Origin: Dittrichia graveolens
Lineage: Eukaryota > Streptophyta > Magnoliopsida > Asterales > Asteraceae
Length of the DNA: 64,000 nucleotides
Direction: 5' to 3'
Assembly: GCA_038502395.1 (NCBI GenBank)
Contig: JARJIL010000009.1
Coordinates: 28,447,647-28,511,646 of the forward strand
Shown here: one piece after another, positions 11,244 to 22,704 of the stretch
Layout: every line of letters begins with the position of its first letter
Numbering within the stretch: position 1 is the first letter of the stretch
The notes under the pieces: generated by a model
What the model was told of the DNA's origin: nothing
The model's database searches: none
Seen by the model: only the letters and a program-made list of their open reading frames with translations
Made by a program: the position numbers and the translations under genes

Positions 11244-12091
11244 TGTTGGGTTTTCGTCGTCCAAAATCACAGCGGAAGCAAAACCAGTAGAAATAGTGTT
11301 TCAAAATTTGACCACAAATGTGCCCACCATATGGACCAAAACTCTAAACATGGATAAGCAACAAAATAAAAACAAGAAGGAATAGACTCATACCCTTGAA
11401 GCTATCTTCCTTAGTTAACCGAATTTGGAGTTTTGAAGTATGTGTACTAATGTGTACACCTCTATCGTAGTCCACACCAAGATACGATCGTCTCCCGCTT
11501 GCTAGAGTGTTAGGTGTGCCAACCTAAACACCACAAATGATCTAACACACAAAGAACCAAAGCCTTGACTAGCTTTTGTGTTTTAGAGAGAGAAGTGTGC
11601 AATATGTGTTTGTATATCTTTCAAAAGCTAGTAACCTCACAATGGATTCATACACCACCTTATATAGACTCCACAAAAGAGAATAAAAACGTGAATGCAT
11701 TGATACTCCATTAGTTACCTATTAAAACACCATTATCTTCTTCATAAACAGCCTTGAAAGCTGTTCAAGAAGACTGTTACTGCACGGGGCATGGTCGTGA
11801 CTCACGAGGCACGGGCGTGCTAGCCACAGACCACTGGGCTCAGGGCACGGGCGTACCTAGCCACAGACCACGCCCAAGTCACGCCGACTTGGGCACATGC
11901 CTGCCCGTAGGGCACGGCCGTACCTCATAGAGGCACGGGCGTGCCTTGGCCCACCAGAACCAGTTTCTGGTTTTCTCTCTCATTAGACCATCCGTGATGC
12001 CAGAATCAATACTTGGCGTGTGACCCAATAGGCCCTTGCTTCATCAGCCATGATACCAACTCATGTGTGTGTCAGTGGGCATAATCCAACA
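11244..12091 (-). repeat. Copia 1 3' LTR (848 bp) and adjoining polypurine tract
   Basis: Termini are TGTTGGG (11244) and CCAACA (12086-12091). The minus strand immediately inside the element reads GTGGGAGTTTG, a typical copia polypurine tract. The LTR contains a tract of CACGGGCGTGCC-type words (about 11785-11955). The block CTTGGCGTGTGACCCAATAGGCC near 12013-12035 is shared with copia 5's LTR. Confidence 0.88.
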
Positions 12092-12984
12092 AACTCCCAC
12101 TTTCACATGACAAACTCACGAAAGGCGTCACCGACATAGAGCGGCCTTTAGCAAGGCATCTATGCCCCCAAGTCAGCATACGGTTTGTCTTCCCAACACA
12201 AATACCTCACCAAAACGAAAGGTCCTACAGATAAGTGATTATATACCCCTTCGTTCACGATATCCGTTGTGAATGTAGGTCATGGAACATGATCAACCTC
12301 AAATCATTCATGATTAGGTTTCTCGATATAGACTAACTATGACTAACAATACAAGTTGCACAATTGATCCATTATCAATTCAACTTGAGCACGACCATGC
12401 ATTTTGATTTGTCATCAGCTTAGTCAACAAGGGGCCCAAGGATATCTCTTAAAAGAGGAACACATACTTTTGACTACACCGCCCTATCATAATAACAAGT
12501 TCTTGCCTGAAAACTTCCCTTATAACAGCCAGTTACGAACTGCGATAGAAAGCAATCTAAACAAGTCCATGTTAATAATCAAGCAACGCGTGCATCTCAA
12601 GTAAAAGGATAAATAATATTATCATCCTGATTTATTCGTGATTATATCCATGAAGTAAACTCAGGTACGGATCCTCCAATTACTTAATCACCATTAAGTA
12701 CAGGCTAGTGTTGCGTAAACAAGTATTCAATCCAAGATGAATACTTTACTAACCACTCGCCTCGATCTTAATTCACTTCTTCCTTCCGATGAAGAACGAC
12801 CGATCGTGGAGTATTTAGAATAAACAAGTTTATTCATGGAAGTATTAAACATGCAAAAATAGAACACAATAATGTTTTATAAAGTAATCACATCATGCGT
12901 ATATTAAATCCCTATTTAATAGTCATTACAATAAGAAATACATTATTGCTTTAATGTTCTCAATAACAAATACAACTAAAATAA
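12092..12984 (-). other. Copia 1 3' untranslated region
   Basis: About 0.9 kb between the polypurine tract and the RNase H stop codon, with no credible reading frame. The same type of segment occurs in copia 5 (62886-63807) and, more diverged, in copia 2 and copia 3. Shared phrases include GGGGCCCA(A/G)GGATATCTC and CGATCTT(A/C)(A/G)TTCA. I see no other element here. Confidence 0.7.
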
Positions 12985-13680
12985 TTAAACCAAGTCACTA
13001 GCAAATCTAATACCAATAGACTTAGCATGAGAATCATGCTTAACTTGTGACAAAGGTTTGGTGAGTGCATCTGCCATGTTCCCCTCAGTCGGTACTCTAC
13101 TAACCACAATGTCTCCATTCTCGATGATATCACGGATAAAATGATATTTCCGAGCAATGTGTCTCGTACGTCAATGCGCTCTTGGTTCCTTAGCTAGAGA
13201 TACTACACCCTTATTGTCACAGAAGATCTCAATAGGGTTGGCGATGCTAGGAACAACTCCAAGGTCTTGAATGAATTTCTTCATCCAGACGGCTTCCTTA
13301 GCAGCCTCGCTTGCAGCAATATACTCTGACTCCGTGGTTGAATCGGCCACGATATCTTGCTTGGAACTTCTCCAACTTATTGCTCCACCATTTAACAAGA
13401 ATACAAATCCCGATTGAGACCCGCAATCATCCTTGTCCTTTTGGAAGCCAGCATCAGAATATCCAGTAACTTTGAGCTCCTCCGATCCACCGAACACTAA
13501 AAACATTTCCTTAGTTCTCCGAAGATATTTAAGGATGTTTTTGACCGCAACCCAATGACTTTGACCAGGGTTAGCCTGATATCGGCTCGTCATGCTCAAG
13601 GCATACGACACATCAGGCCGAGTACATAGCATAGCATACATGATCGATCCCACTGCCGAAGCATACGGGACTCGACTCAT
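12985..13680 (-). pseudogene. Copia 1 RNase H and reverse transcriptase C-terminus
   Basis: On the minus strand the segment opens with MSRVPYASAVGSIMYAMLCT, the RT-RNase H connection of copia elements. It continues through YLRRTKEMFLVFGG, GYSDAGFQ (RNase H catalytic region), STTESEYIAASEA and EIFCDNKG. A TGA at 13171-13173 interrupts it after PRAH. The same frame then carries the RTRHI box and runs to the natural TAA at 12985-12987 after RFASDLV. Order and spacing are normal for Ty1/copia. Confidence 0.9.
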
Positions 13681-13710
13681 TTCCTCTAGTTCCTTTTGAA
13701 AACTAGGATA

Positions 13711-14484
13711 TTAAGACTTGCTCAACGCCATACCATGCAACATAGGCAAATTCCCTTTCTTGGAATCTTGCATCTTGAACCTCTTCAAGACTTTATCTAT
13801 GTACGTACTCTGGTTAAAACCAATGAGTCTCTTAGATCTATCTCCATAGATCTTTATCCCCAAAATATATGCTGCTTCTCCCATGTCTTTCATAGAGAAG
13901 CAACTCCCAAGAAAGGTTTTCACTTCCTGCAAGGTAGTCACGTCACTTCCTATGAGTAGTATGTCATCTACATACAAGACTAGGAAAGCTACAGCACTCC
14001 CACTAGCCCTGACATACACACAATGTTCATCCTTGCTCTTAGAAAAGCCAAACTCTTTGACCTTTTCATCAAAGAAAATGTTCCAAATTCGAGATGCTTG
14101 CTTAAGTCCATAAATGGACCTCTTAAGCTTGCAGACTTTATTAGGATATTTGGGGTTTACGTAACCATCGGGTTGTGCCATGTAAACCTCCTCTGCCAAC
14201 TTCCCGTTAAGGAAGGCAGTCTTGACATCTATCTGCTATATTTCGTAATTGTAATATGCAGCGATAGCCATTAATATCCTAATAGACTTCAACATAGCCA
14301 CTTGAGAAAAAGTTTCATCATAGTCTACACCATGAGTTTGAGTGAAACCCTTTGCTACCAGTCGGGCTTTGAAAGTGTCTACTTTTCCATCCATGTTAGT
14401 CTTCTTCCTGAAGACCCACTTGCACCCTACTGGCTTGTGGCCGGGTACCGGACCAACCAAGTCCCAGACTTGATTATCCGCCAT
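13711..14484 (-). pseudogene. Copia 1 reverse transcriptase
   Basis: Copia-type reverse transcriptase in two pieces. The first (14484-14236) carries GCKWVFRKK, FKARLVAKGFTQ and GVDYDETFS, and ends at a stop that replaces the Trp of the EIWQ(M/I)DVKTAFLNG motif. The second (14199-13711) carries KRSIYGLKQASR and LVLYVDDILLIG, with the catalytic Asp pair intact, then DMGEAAYILGIKI. A frame break near 13700 separates it from the RNase H part. Confidence 0.9.
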
Positions 14485-14487
14485 GGA

Positions 14488-14707
14488 TTACATCTCACTG
14501 TCCATTGCCTCCTTCCACCTAGCAGACTCAGGGCCCGTTACGGCTTCCCGGTCGTTGGTCGGTACACTATGATCCACCAATAGTTCGTCGCCCTCGGATA
14601 TGAGAAACCCATATCTTTCCGGCTCATTACGAACTTTACCAGATCTACGGAGCTCTAATGGCTGTGTGTCAGGTACCTCATCCTCCATTGGTTGAGGTTC
14701 CACTTCT
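14488..14707 (-). pseudogene. Copia 1 integrase-RT linker remnant
   Basis: Minus-strand translation gives the copia linker with LRRSGKVRNEPERYGFLISE and WKEAMDSEM, which precedes reverse transcriptase in copia 3 (about 41840-41990) and copia 4 (60208-60360). Homology ends at about 14707, within the segment encoding acidic residues. The following bases match no copia copy in the window, so this is a deletion junction. Confidence 0.8.
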
Positions 14708-14827
14708 AACACTCAACCTTTAGTACACTACTACCAATTGCTTCCTTTATCCGCTTCAATCTGAACTACTTTAAACCTATCAAATTTGAGACTAACTGTT
14801 CCCATTCTTGCTCCATGCATATGAATC

Positions 14828-16674
14828 TGTAACACCCGCAAACCTGGGCTAGTAGATTAGCAGGTTTACGGTACGTGTTTGTTTGTGTCTTAATTGCTTC
14901 AATTATTATGTGATTAATTAAATGATTATAGGTTATTAATTAATTAATTAGAACCATTATAAGTATGCATATATATATATATATGTGACCGTGTATTTGT
15001 ATGTATGCATGTGTGTAAGTGTTTTACACATGGGGGTGTATCAAGTGTAGTTAGTGCCACCTAACTTTGCATGTACACTAGTCTCTGTGTGTGTGTGTTA
15101 CCTGTTTCATTACCTCGAACAAAGAAATAGTGTGTGTATGTGTTTCTCTACCAAGAAGAAAACCGAAGAAGAAGAAAGTATCGGAATTCATTTTGATTGT
15201 GTGATTTAATCAAGATTAAGGTTGGTATATATAATTATGTTATGTTATTACTTATCATTAATATGTTTTTCATATGAATCTGTAATCATAAGTGATTATA
15301 TGGGTCTTTGCATGATTAGAATGAAGAACACCATAATCGGTTTAGGTAGAAAAGGATTTTTTATGATTTTGTGTGTTCATATGACTTATATGTTAATATG
15401 ATGTTCATTACATGAGAATGTGTTTAAATTATATTTCTGGAATAAAGTTATGAAATTATGAAAATCTAGGTTTGGATTACAATGTTTTGAAGTTGGCGGA
15501 TTTGTTGTATATGATGTTCTCGGATTTTTTGGAAATCCGATTATTTATAGAATACCGATACTGTTGAAATCCGGAACCTTAAATCCGAAGGAAGCAAAAG
15601 AAAACCGATACTTGGAATATGACAACATCAAATCCGATTGCTATATAAGAAATCCTATACTTGGAAGTGATAACTTGGAATCCGATACATGTAAAACCGG
15701 AACTTAGTGAAATCCGATTAAAGGAAAATCCGACAGTTTTGGAATCCATCGGATTCCCAAATCCGACACTAGTGAAATCCGACAGAAAGTTGCGGATTCC
15801 AGAAATCCGATGGTTTTGGGAAATCCGATACCTTGTGTTTTGATTTATAATTGTTGATGTTATGAATGAATTATAAATATATGTCAGATATATTCATGAA
15901 ATTTGGACTGATTAGTTGTTATTGTGTTTTCAGGCAATCCAAAGACTCAATAACATTAGAATTCTGAGTGCTTCAACTAAGAATGAAAGGTGAGTGGATG
16001 TTGGATGCGAATGGTAAAGATTTAGTTAATATCATTGATGTAATGCATGATTGTATGTGATGGTTTGATATTGGAACTGCTTATTGTGAATATTATGTAT
16101 TGTTGACTATTGCATGACTATTTGATCGATACGCACTCTTAGTATGATTTTGAGTTGCGTTTGAGAAGTCAGCTATACGTGGAATTAGGCTGGGCTCATT
16201 TACTGGTTGGTTGAACAGTGGTAGCCTTACTATTGCATATGTTGCTTCAGAGTGGGATTTCACTGTGCCAATTCAGTAGAGGGCTATTGGTAAACCCTTG
16301 CTTTGGCCGGCATTGGTTGTAGGTTCTGCGCTGAACCGCCGGTCTTCTTAGAGTTGTGATTACATGTTTAGTATTGACTTGATGTTTTCTTTTGGGTTTA
16401 GCCTCTACTAACTTAGCTTTGTGCTAATTCCCCACAGTTGTTGCTTTTTGCAAGTTTGTGTTTGTGAGTGCTTGTGGAAGGAGAAGTTGACCTAACTCTG
16501 ATATCCAGATTTAAAATGAAACGAGCCAGTCTTTTGTAACACGTAGTTTTGTTTGTTGATTGTAAAGAACATATATTTTGTTTTGTAAATATTCGTGATT
16601 GAAATGAATGTTTAAAGTTAATTAAATCTTCCGCTGCGTAATATAAAAAAAGGCTTATAATTTATGGTGTTACA
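14828..16674 (+). repeat. S3: solo gypsy LTR inside G3
   Basis: An 1847-bp LTR, TGTAACACCCGCAAACC...TGTTACA, with perfect target duplication GAATC (14823-14827 and 16675-16679). Same family as the E6 LTRs. Landmarks: first donor AAG|GTTGGT at 15221; a TCGGATT/AATCCGA word tract at about 15500-15835; acceptor GTGTTTTCAG ending 15933; 56-nt segment 15934-15989; donor AAG|GTGAGT at 15990; stem GGTTC(TGCGCT)GAACC at 16322-16337; CTAAT at 16424-16428; decayed acceptor GCAAG ending near 16454. Confidence 0.93.
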
Positions 16675-17800
16675 GAATCCATATAGTTTGTCTTTCTGTT
16701 TAAAACATCTATAACCACTTTAACTTTACTTAGAAGATTTAAAATCTCACAATCACCACCTTTAAAAACTTTACTCACTATCACTGACACACGCTCATAT
16801 TCTTCTGCTTGGGAGATACTTGAGGCTGCTATAATCTGGATAAATAGTATACTTAAATTTATAAGGACAATGCCGTCCTATTTTAATAATAAAAACATCC
16901 GTAGTCTGTTCTACATCATGAGTTGGGGAATTGCTTTCATATATCCTTAACTGGCAGTTAACATATACAATAATCTTTTTTCTGTATAGTCTAACCTCCA
17001 CCAAAGGACATCACTATTAACCACCATGCCTTCCATTTTATCTGGTAATGCTGATACTCAAGTATTACATCATTCATACTTTAACATATCATCCACTTTC
17101 TGTTGATCCTCATTTCTCCTGAAATCTTTGCTCCCTCTAGTAAACTGGACTTGGGGTACTGCTATCTTAGTAAAGTCTAGTATAATTCATCTGTAGTACT
17201 CTTCAAGCTCGTAGAAGCTTCTTTCTTCTGTAGGATTCTGAGGCGATACCCACTTCATCACTGCTTTCACATTGGCTGAATCTATTCCAATCTTTTCTGA
17301 TTAACGGAGCAACCTAAGGATTGCACTTCTTATAACTACACTTTACACTTGGAGAATTTCACATACCAATTCTCCCTGCATAATGTGTCTAATACTCCTC
17401 TGAAACTAACACCATGTACTTCCGAACTCTTGAAGCAATTAGCTGATCATCAATAATCACAATTACTAATTTATTGAACATAGTTCAACAAACTATACTC
17501 ATTAATTCTGTAATCTGTACATATTCTGAACATGTCATCTTCCTCTTTTTCAAAACAAATTCAATACACCTTATGGTAAGCTACTGGGTCGGATAAAACT
17601 TTTATCCATCAACTCTTGCACTGACTTCAACAATTGCTGTATATCTGAAATCTGCTTCGGCTTCCCTCTCCTTGCTAGAATCTCTCACAAAAGATGATAA
17701 CGTTTTACAATCAAAGACTAGATACTTTCTTTCTTTTGCTAACCAACAAGCATACTAGCTTTTATATATTTATCTTTACTAAACACTTCGTCCCCACTTG
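16675..17800 (-). pseudogene. G3 RNase H and reverse transcriptase remnants
   Basis: Heavily mutated. Minus strand 17004-16795 reads as the RNase H core (CQLRIYESNSPTHDVE, then YPDYSSLKYL), aligning with the RQLKPHEKSYPTHDLE and DHKSLQY segments of E1. At 17300-17190 the reverse transcriptase thumb is recognisable (AVMKWVSPQNPTEERSF). The segment next to S3 on both sides matches the DCEI...VVADALSRK end of RNase H. Stops and frameshifts are dense and I see no intact catalytic motif. Confidence 0.65.
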
Positions 17801-17981
17801 GGGTCTAAAGCAGTACTGTTCTCTGATTACATAATATTTGAACTTGATACTGACTTAACCAATTCATACCAATAACTACTCAAAACTCTTTAATCATGGT
17901 TGGTATAAGATCAATGGGAAACTGACAATCATCTTTCTTATCACATTATTCTTACACCTACTATTCTCAATAGTAGTCTCA

Positions 17982-18179
17982 TCATCTACTGCTTCTTCCT
18001 AAAGAGGAAATTTTGTTATATTGTGTGGAACACTCAACTAAACATAACATGGAACAGCAACAAAGATCTACTTTAACAGAGTCAAATAATACTAGTGCAG
18101 GTGTACTATTAGCAACAAAGGTACCTGCCAGTACACTCGGTTCCACCATTTCCTTTATAGCCATGAGCTGCACTTTCAC
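17982..18179 (-). pseudogene. G3 protease remnant
   Basis: The minus-strand segment contains LAGTFVANSTPALVLFDS, matching the retropepsin entry of E1 and E6 (VITGTF...ACVLFDSGA). The Gly after Asp-Ser is lost and the frame decays at once. It sits in the expected place between the reverse transcriptase remnant and the gag side. Confidence 0.65.
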
Positions 18180-19688
18180 TTACTCATCCCTACCCTTGCT
18201 TAACCATAGTGGGGTAGAGGATCCACTATGCTTTTCTCTAGAGCTATCAACTTAGGGAAATAAACTCAATATGCCCAACTGGTAAGAATGAAAACACCCT
18301 TAGAGTGAATTCTAACAATCTCTGATCATATGCTTCAACTTCTTACACTTTCGTACATCTGAGTGAGGAACTAACCTTCCCCACTGTATACAAACATTAA
18401 TCTCTTGCTTCACGAGTTTGCTGGCTCACTCTTTCACTTTTCCATTTACTAATCCCTATCTTATCAACTACTGTTCTTTCCTTTATACTAAACTCATCTT
18501 TTCTTTCACTGTGTCACTAGTAACTGTCACTACATTTCATAAGTTCAATAACAATACATTCTGCTCAAAACGAGTTACTTCTAGGTGATATCATTCACCG
18601 CTTCTATCAATCTATCATAGAGCTAAAAACTCTTATGTAACCTTATCGATTCAAACTGATTGGTGCAAATTGCACCTCTACCACTTCTTTAAACCAAGGT
18701 CTAATCGTTGCTTTCATCTGTGCCCTCTCTTTCGTTGGTAACAATAAAATCTACTGATCTTTTGCTGTTCCTCACAACAAGCAGCAGACATGCATAACTT
18801 TTCATTCTACTAGACATCCGACTGTACGGAACGCCCCTTCCGTTTTTGCTAGTCAATGATTGTTCACAATCGAATCTACAACTCCCTTCCAAAAAGGAGA
18901 TGATTTGCTTGCTGAAAATCTCTATAAGTACACCCCTTTTAAATTTTATAACCGATCCATTCTGACTTCAAATCTTACAACCTTCTGAACCTATATTATT
19001 GCAGCATCTACTCGTTTCTATAACATCACCTCCAGTCTATCTGACACTTACTCAACCACCCGGTTGCTTATACAAGGGATGTTCGTCTATAGGGCTTTAC
19101 CCATCTTTGTAGCTACAATCTCTCTTATTGTACTATTCTCATACTATTGCAATTCCTATGTATCTGAATTCATCCTAGTAAAATTACCCGTAGGTCTAGC
19201 GGTTGGGATAAGAACTACATTCTAAATTATACCTGCCTCTAGCTTCTCGAGGCCTACTTGCCTCAGACTACTGTGTCTGACACATTCTAGCTCTTTCTAC
19301 ATCAAAACTGTACTGAACTTGCTATATAAAACATGCTATCACACATAATCGACAGGGTTCATCATGATCTTGCCAAGCTTCAGTATGTACCATGTGTTTA
19401 TAAAAATATGGGCCCTATATTATTATGAACACATTATACCTTACATAAGCTTAACATAACCAATCAGGTTCCCGCTTCATAAAACAATACTAAACACTTA
19501 TTCGCATAACTGTGCTGCTCCAGCATATGCAAGATATCTCATGCTCAAACTACTAAGACATATAATAATTAAAACTGCTACTACTCGTATGCTCACCAAG
19601 GTTTACTGCCCCAAGGATAGCTCCACTTGATCTCAAAACCATGGTTTAAGTTTAGACATCACACTCATGCATGTCCAAATCTCTTAAA
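18180..19688 (-). other. G3 gag and leader region, too decayed to read
   Basis: By position, between protease and primer-binding site, this should hold gag and the untranslated leader. I find no clear zinc knuckle or gag motif and no frame worth calling. It contains no LTR terminus that I can see. Confidence 0.45.
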
Positions 19689-19705
19689 CCTTGGCTCTGA
19701 TACCA
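19689..19705 (-). other. G3 primer-binding site (initiator-Met tRNA type)
   Basis: The minus strand reads TGGTATCAGAGCCAAGG, complementary to the 3' end of plant initiator-Met tRNA. It lies 3 nt from the LTR terminus at 19709 and fixes the element's orientation. Confidence 0.92.
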
Positions 19706-19708
19706 AGT

Positions 19709-20328
19709 TGTAACACCACTTTTAAGTTTTTAATTTAAAAACATTATCTTAGAAATTAGCACCAAAAGATATCAGAGTTTCACGAAAATACTGTTTCCAA
19801 ACATACACATGCTAAATTTACAAAAGTAGTGTCAAAGTTTGCTTCTTAAAAACCAAGAGCTATCCGGCTGAACATCGCACTGGGGCCTCACCTTGCTGGA
19901 ATTGCAACCTACAAACATAAAATACTGAAACATAAGCTAACGCTTAGTGAGCATAGTAACTGAACATATATAACCTAAACAGAAGTAAAGTCTTCCTAGA
20001 TGTCTTACATCCAAGCTGTAGCACCTGCAACCTGCATAAACTGTTACTGTTCTTGGTATACAGCATAGCTGTACACCCTGTCACCGATCTGGTACATAAC
20101 TATGTACCCTGATATTGATCTTGTGCATAGCTACACCACCTGGTTAGCTATACACCTCTGCTATACAACATATATACATATCAAAACTGTGTCAAATAAC
20201 AAGAATATCATGCTGTTCATCTGTATCATAGTAATATGCTAAAGATGCTAAAGGACTAGTACACTCACCTGGTTACTTGGTAATATGCTAAACAAGTATC
20301 GTGTGGTGCGAGTATCCAGACATCTTCC
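19709..20328 (-). repeat. G3 5' LTR, left piece
   Basis: Begins TGTAACACCAC at 19709, with the element on the minus strand. Minus-strand landmarks: acceptor TTTGTAG ending 19909; donor CAG|GTGAGTG at 20268; an exon-like segment from 20269 to about 20327, ending almost exactly where copia 2 is inserted. The right piece is at 48995-49549. Confidence 0.8.
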
Positions 20329-21463
20329 TGTTGGGGTTTGTTCGGTTTTTCAAAATATATTTTAGCAACGGAAGCATGAACAACAATTTTAAACTTTTTA
20401 AAACTCCCCACCAATGATCCATATGCAAGCCTTAAGAAAACAAGACAACCATAAGGTTTTTAGAACTACAACCTTTGTAGCGTGAGTAAACCGTTGGTGA
20501 AGTGGTTAATCTATGAGAAGCCAAGAGAAGACTTCCTCCAAGGTATCCACAAGCCAATGATTCCAAGACCTTGAAAAGCTAGTTTCTCAAACCCTTGATT
20601 TTCAAGAATGCAAGCAACAACCTTTGTTCTTTTTCTTGAAGTATGTATTTTGAGTATGTATGTATTACAACACTTAGCTAGCTTGATACACCAATACAAT
20701 AATGTAAGGATGCATGCAAGACTTTCAAGAACACTTAGACCAATTCTTAGGAATAAGCAAAGGTGGTAGCATATGTATGTTCTAAAAGAACCATGCATCA
20801 AGACTTAAACAACCAAGAAACCAAGAACAAGAGGGAGGCCCCTCCCTTGGGACCTCCATGAACGAAATTGGTGAAGGGGAGGCCCCCTTTTGCGTTGCTT
20901 CTTGACTTGGTGAATGAGTCACATGTCTTGGTCAAGTCTTTTGCAAGAAACATTACATGGCCCCCTTTTAGGATTAATGAGGAATTTCTAGATTTCTTTC
21001 ATAAATATATATAAAAGATATAGTAGATGTGTCATATAATGTATAAAATACATCTATATGTATTTTATATACATACTTGATTGTTACTAGTAGCTCTTTA
21101 CTAGTAACAAAGATATACATACATTTATATAATTGTTACTAGTAACAATTTACTTGTAACAAATATATATTTATACATATATATATACATATACATACAT
21201 ATAAAATCATATGTTTATATTTATGTATTTGATATGCATTATCTTATATCAATATATCAGGGAAATACTTTTAATTCACGTAAATAACAATATTCAACTA
21301 TGCATATAACTTATATATATATATATATAATGAGTTGGAAACATATTTAAATCGTATTCAAATATGTAATTGGTGTCCAGTGACTCTAAATGTGTGACCC
21401 TATGGGTTTATTTATTACCAGTAATATCGTATTAATTTGTGTCTTGTGCACATAGAACCAACA
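20329..21463 (-). repeat. Copia 2 3' LTR
   Basis: 1135 bp, TGTTGGGG...CCAACA, followed by ATCTCCCAC, the reverse of a GTGGGAG polypurine tract. The pair at 47897-48989 is clearly homologous with scattered substitutions and small indels. It contains GGGAGGCCCCTCCC (near 20830) and a TA-rich segment with the 16-bp palindrome TTGTTACTAGTAACAA (near 21123). Confidence 0.9.
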
Positions 21464-22248
21464 ATCTCCCACTTGCACAAGTTACAACTTAAGCCGATAT
21501 AGACAATGGCAAGAACGTCTAGCAACATCTCATTATAATAAATAAAGTGTATTGTTCAACACTTTCACCAACGAAATTAACTCACTAACTACAAATCGTT
21601 GTTATAAGTTAGTCATCAATTATCCCTTTGTTTTAACATCTCGTTGAACAAGAGACATGGATCGTCATCAATTCTCATATGGTGTTCAACTTGTTTTAGG
21701 GGCCAGAGATATTATACTCCCAAATTAAATGAGAGAAACAAATTCCATCTTGACCACATACGTGTCTTATAAGACTCATATCATACCTAATAATGGCCTT
21801 TATAACTACCCGGTTAAAGATAGCGTTTAACCACATTAAAGCATGATACATCATACTCGAGCCCCAATATGTGTCTCAGGTCTAAGGATACAAAGATACC
21901 ACCTTTTTCTCAAGATTCGCTTATGACACGGATCCATGAAGCGATCTTGAGAGAGGGTCATGTCCAATGTTCCTTCCGTAACAAACATTAGTGAATTTGG
22001 CTACAAACCCTTTTGCCTGCACTCATCACGAATGAAAGTCAACCAACCAATTCACATTTGTCTTAGTTCTTAACTATTCCCATAGTTATAACCAACTATG
22101 GACGTTTTAGAATAAAGAATTATTCATGGATTAAACATGCTAATAAAGAACACAATAAATATTAATGAAGTGATCATATCCAATATATCATTCAGATAAA
22201 ATAGATATTGTCATAATGTTTCAAAATATCCAAATCCTAGATTACAAT
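21464..22248 (-). other. Copia 2 3' untranslated region
   Basis: The segment between polypurine tract and RNase H stop. No frame is supported. It shares the general layout of the copia 1 and copia 5 untranslated regions but is clearly diverged from them. Confidence 0.6.
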
Positions 22249-22659
22249 TCAAATCCAATCCCTTGCAAAGCAAAGACCTATTGCCCTAGTATGAGACTCA
22301 TACTTAGTCCAGGCAAGAGGTTTCGTAAAAGGATCTGCGAGATTCTGATCTGTATGAACTTTGCGAATACACACATCTCCTCTATCCACTATATCCCGTA
22401 TGTAGTGGAAACGCCTAAGGATGTGTTTGGTGCTATGATGTGATCTAGGTTCATTTGCCTGGGCAATAGCACCTTCATTATCACAAAATATCTCCATGGG
22501 GTCTTGAATGCTTGTTACTACCCCAAGGTCAGCAATGAACTTCTTCATCCATGCATCTTCTTGTCCAGCCTCAGAAGCAACAATGTATTCAGATTCTGTA
22601 GTGGATTGTGGAATTACACTTTTCTTAGAACTTTTCCAAGCAACCGCGCCTCCATTCAT
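22249..22659 (-). pseudogene. Copia 2 RNase H C-terminal part
   Basis: The minus strand reads GGAVAWKSSKKSVIPQSTTESEY, EIFCDNEGAI and HHSTKHILRRFHYIRDIV, and ends at the natural stop after CFARDWI. This is the copia RNase H C-terminal half with the STTESEY motif and the late His box. A frame break at about 22660-22704 separates it from the preceding RT-RNase H segment. Confidence 0.88.
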
Positions 22660-22704
22660 AACGAAGACATAGCCCGATTGTGATCGAGAATCATCTCGAT
22701 CTGC

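Larger units (their letters stand above)
11244..14707 (-). mobile_element. Copia 1: truncated Ty1/copia retrotransposon
   Basis: A reverse element retaining its 3' LTR, 3' untranslated region, RNase H, reverse transcriptase and part of the integrase-RT linker. Everything 5' of the linker (integrase, protease, gag, 5' LTR) is gone. At about 14707 the copia sequence stops without an LTR and merges into gypsy remnant G3. It is close to copia 4 and copia 5 in protein and LTR sequence. Confidence 0.85.
14708..20328 (-). mobile_element. G3: decayed reverse Ty3/gypsy element (left part; right part at 48995-49549)
   Basis: The oldest readable element here. Remnants of RNase H, reverse transcriptase and protease appear in reverse order, followed by a primer-binding site and a 5' LTR. 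Its integrase and 3' LTR are missing at the junction with copia 1. Solo LTR S3 interrupts it at 14828, and copia 2 interrupts its 5' LTR at 20329. Continuity across copia 2 is supported by the near-match target duplication CTTCC/CTTCT and by the LTR landmark TTTAGCTTATTCT lying just across the gap. Confidence 0.75.

Noticed and set aside
15500..15835. Array of short repeats with spacers, superficially CRISPR-like
   Set aside because: Repeat units are only about 9-11 bp, in both orientations, with irregular spacing and many variants, inside a plant retrotransposon LTR. No cas genes are present.
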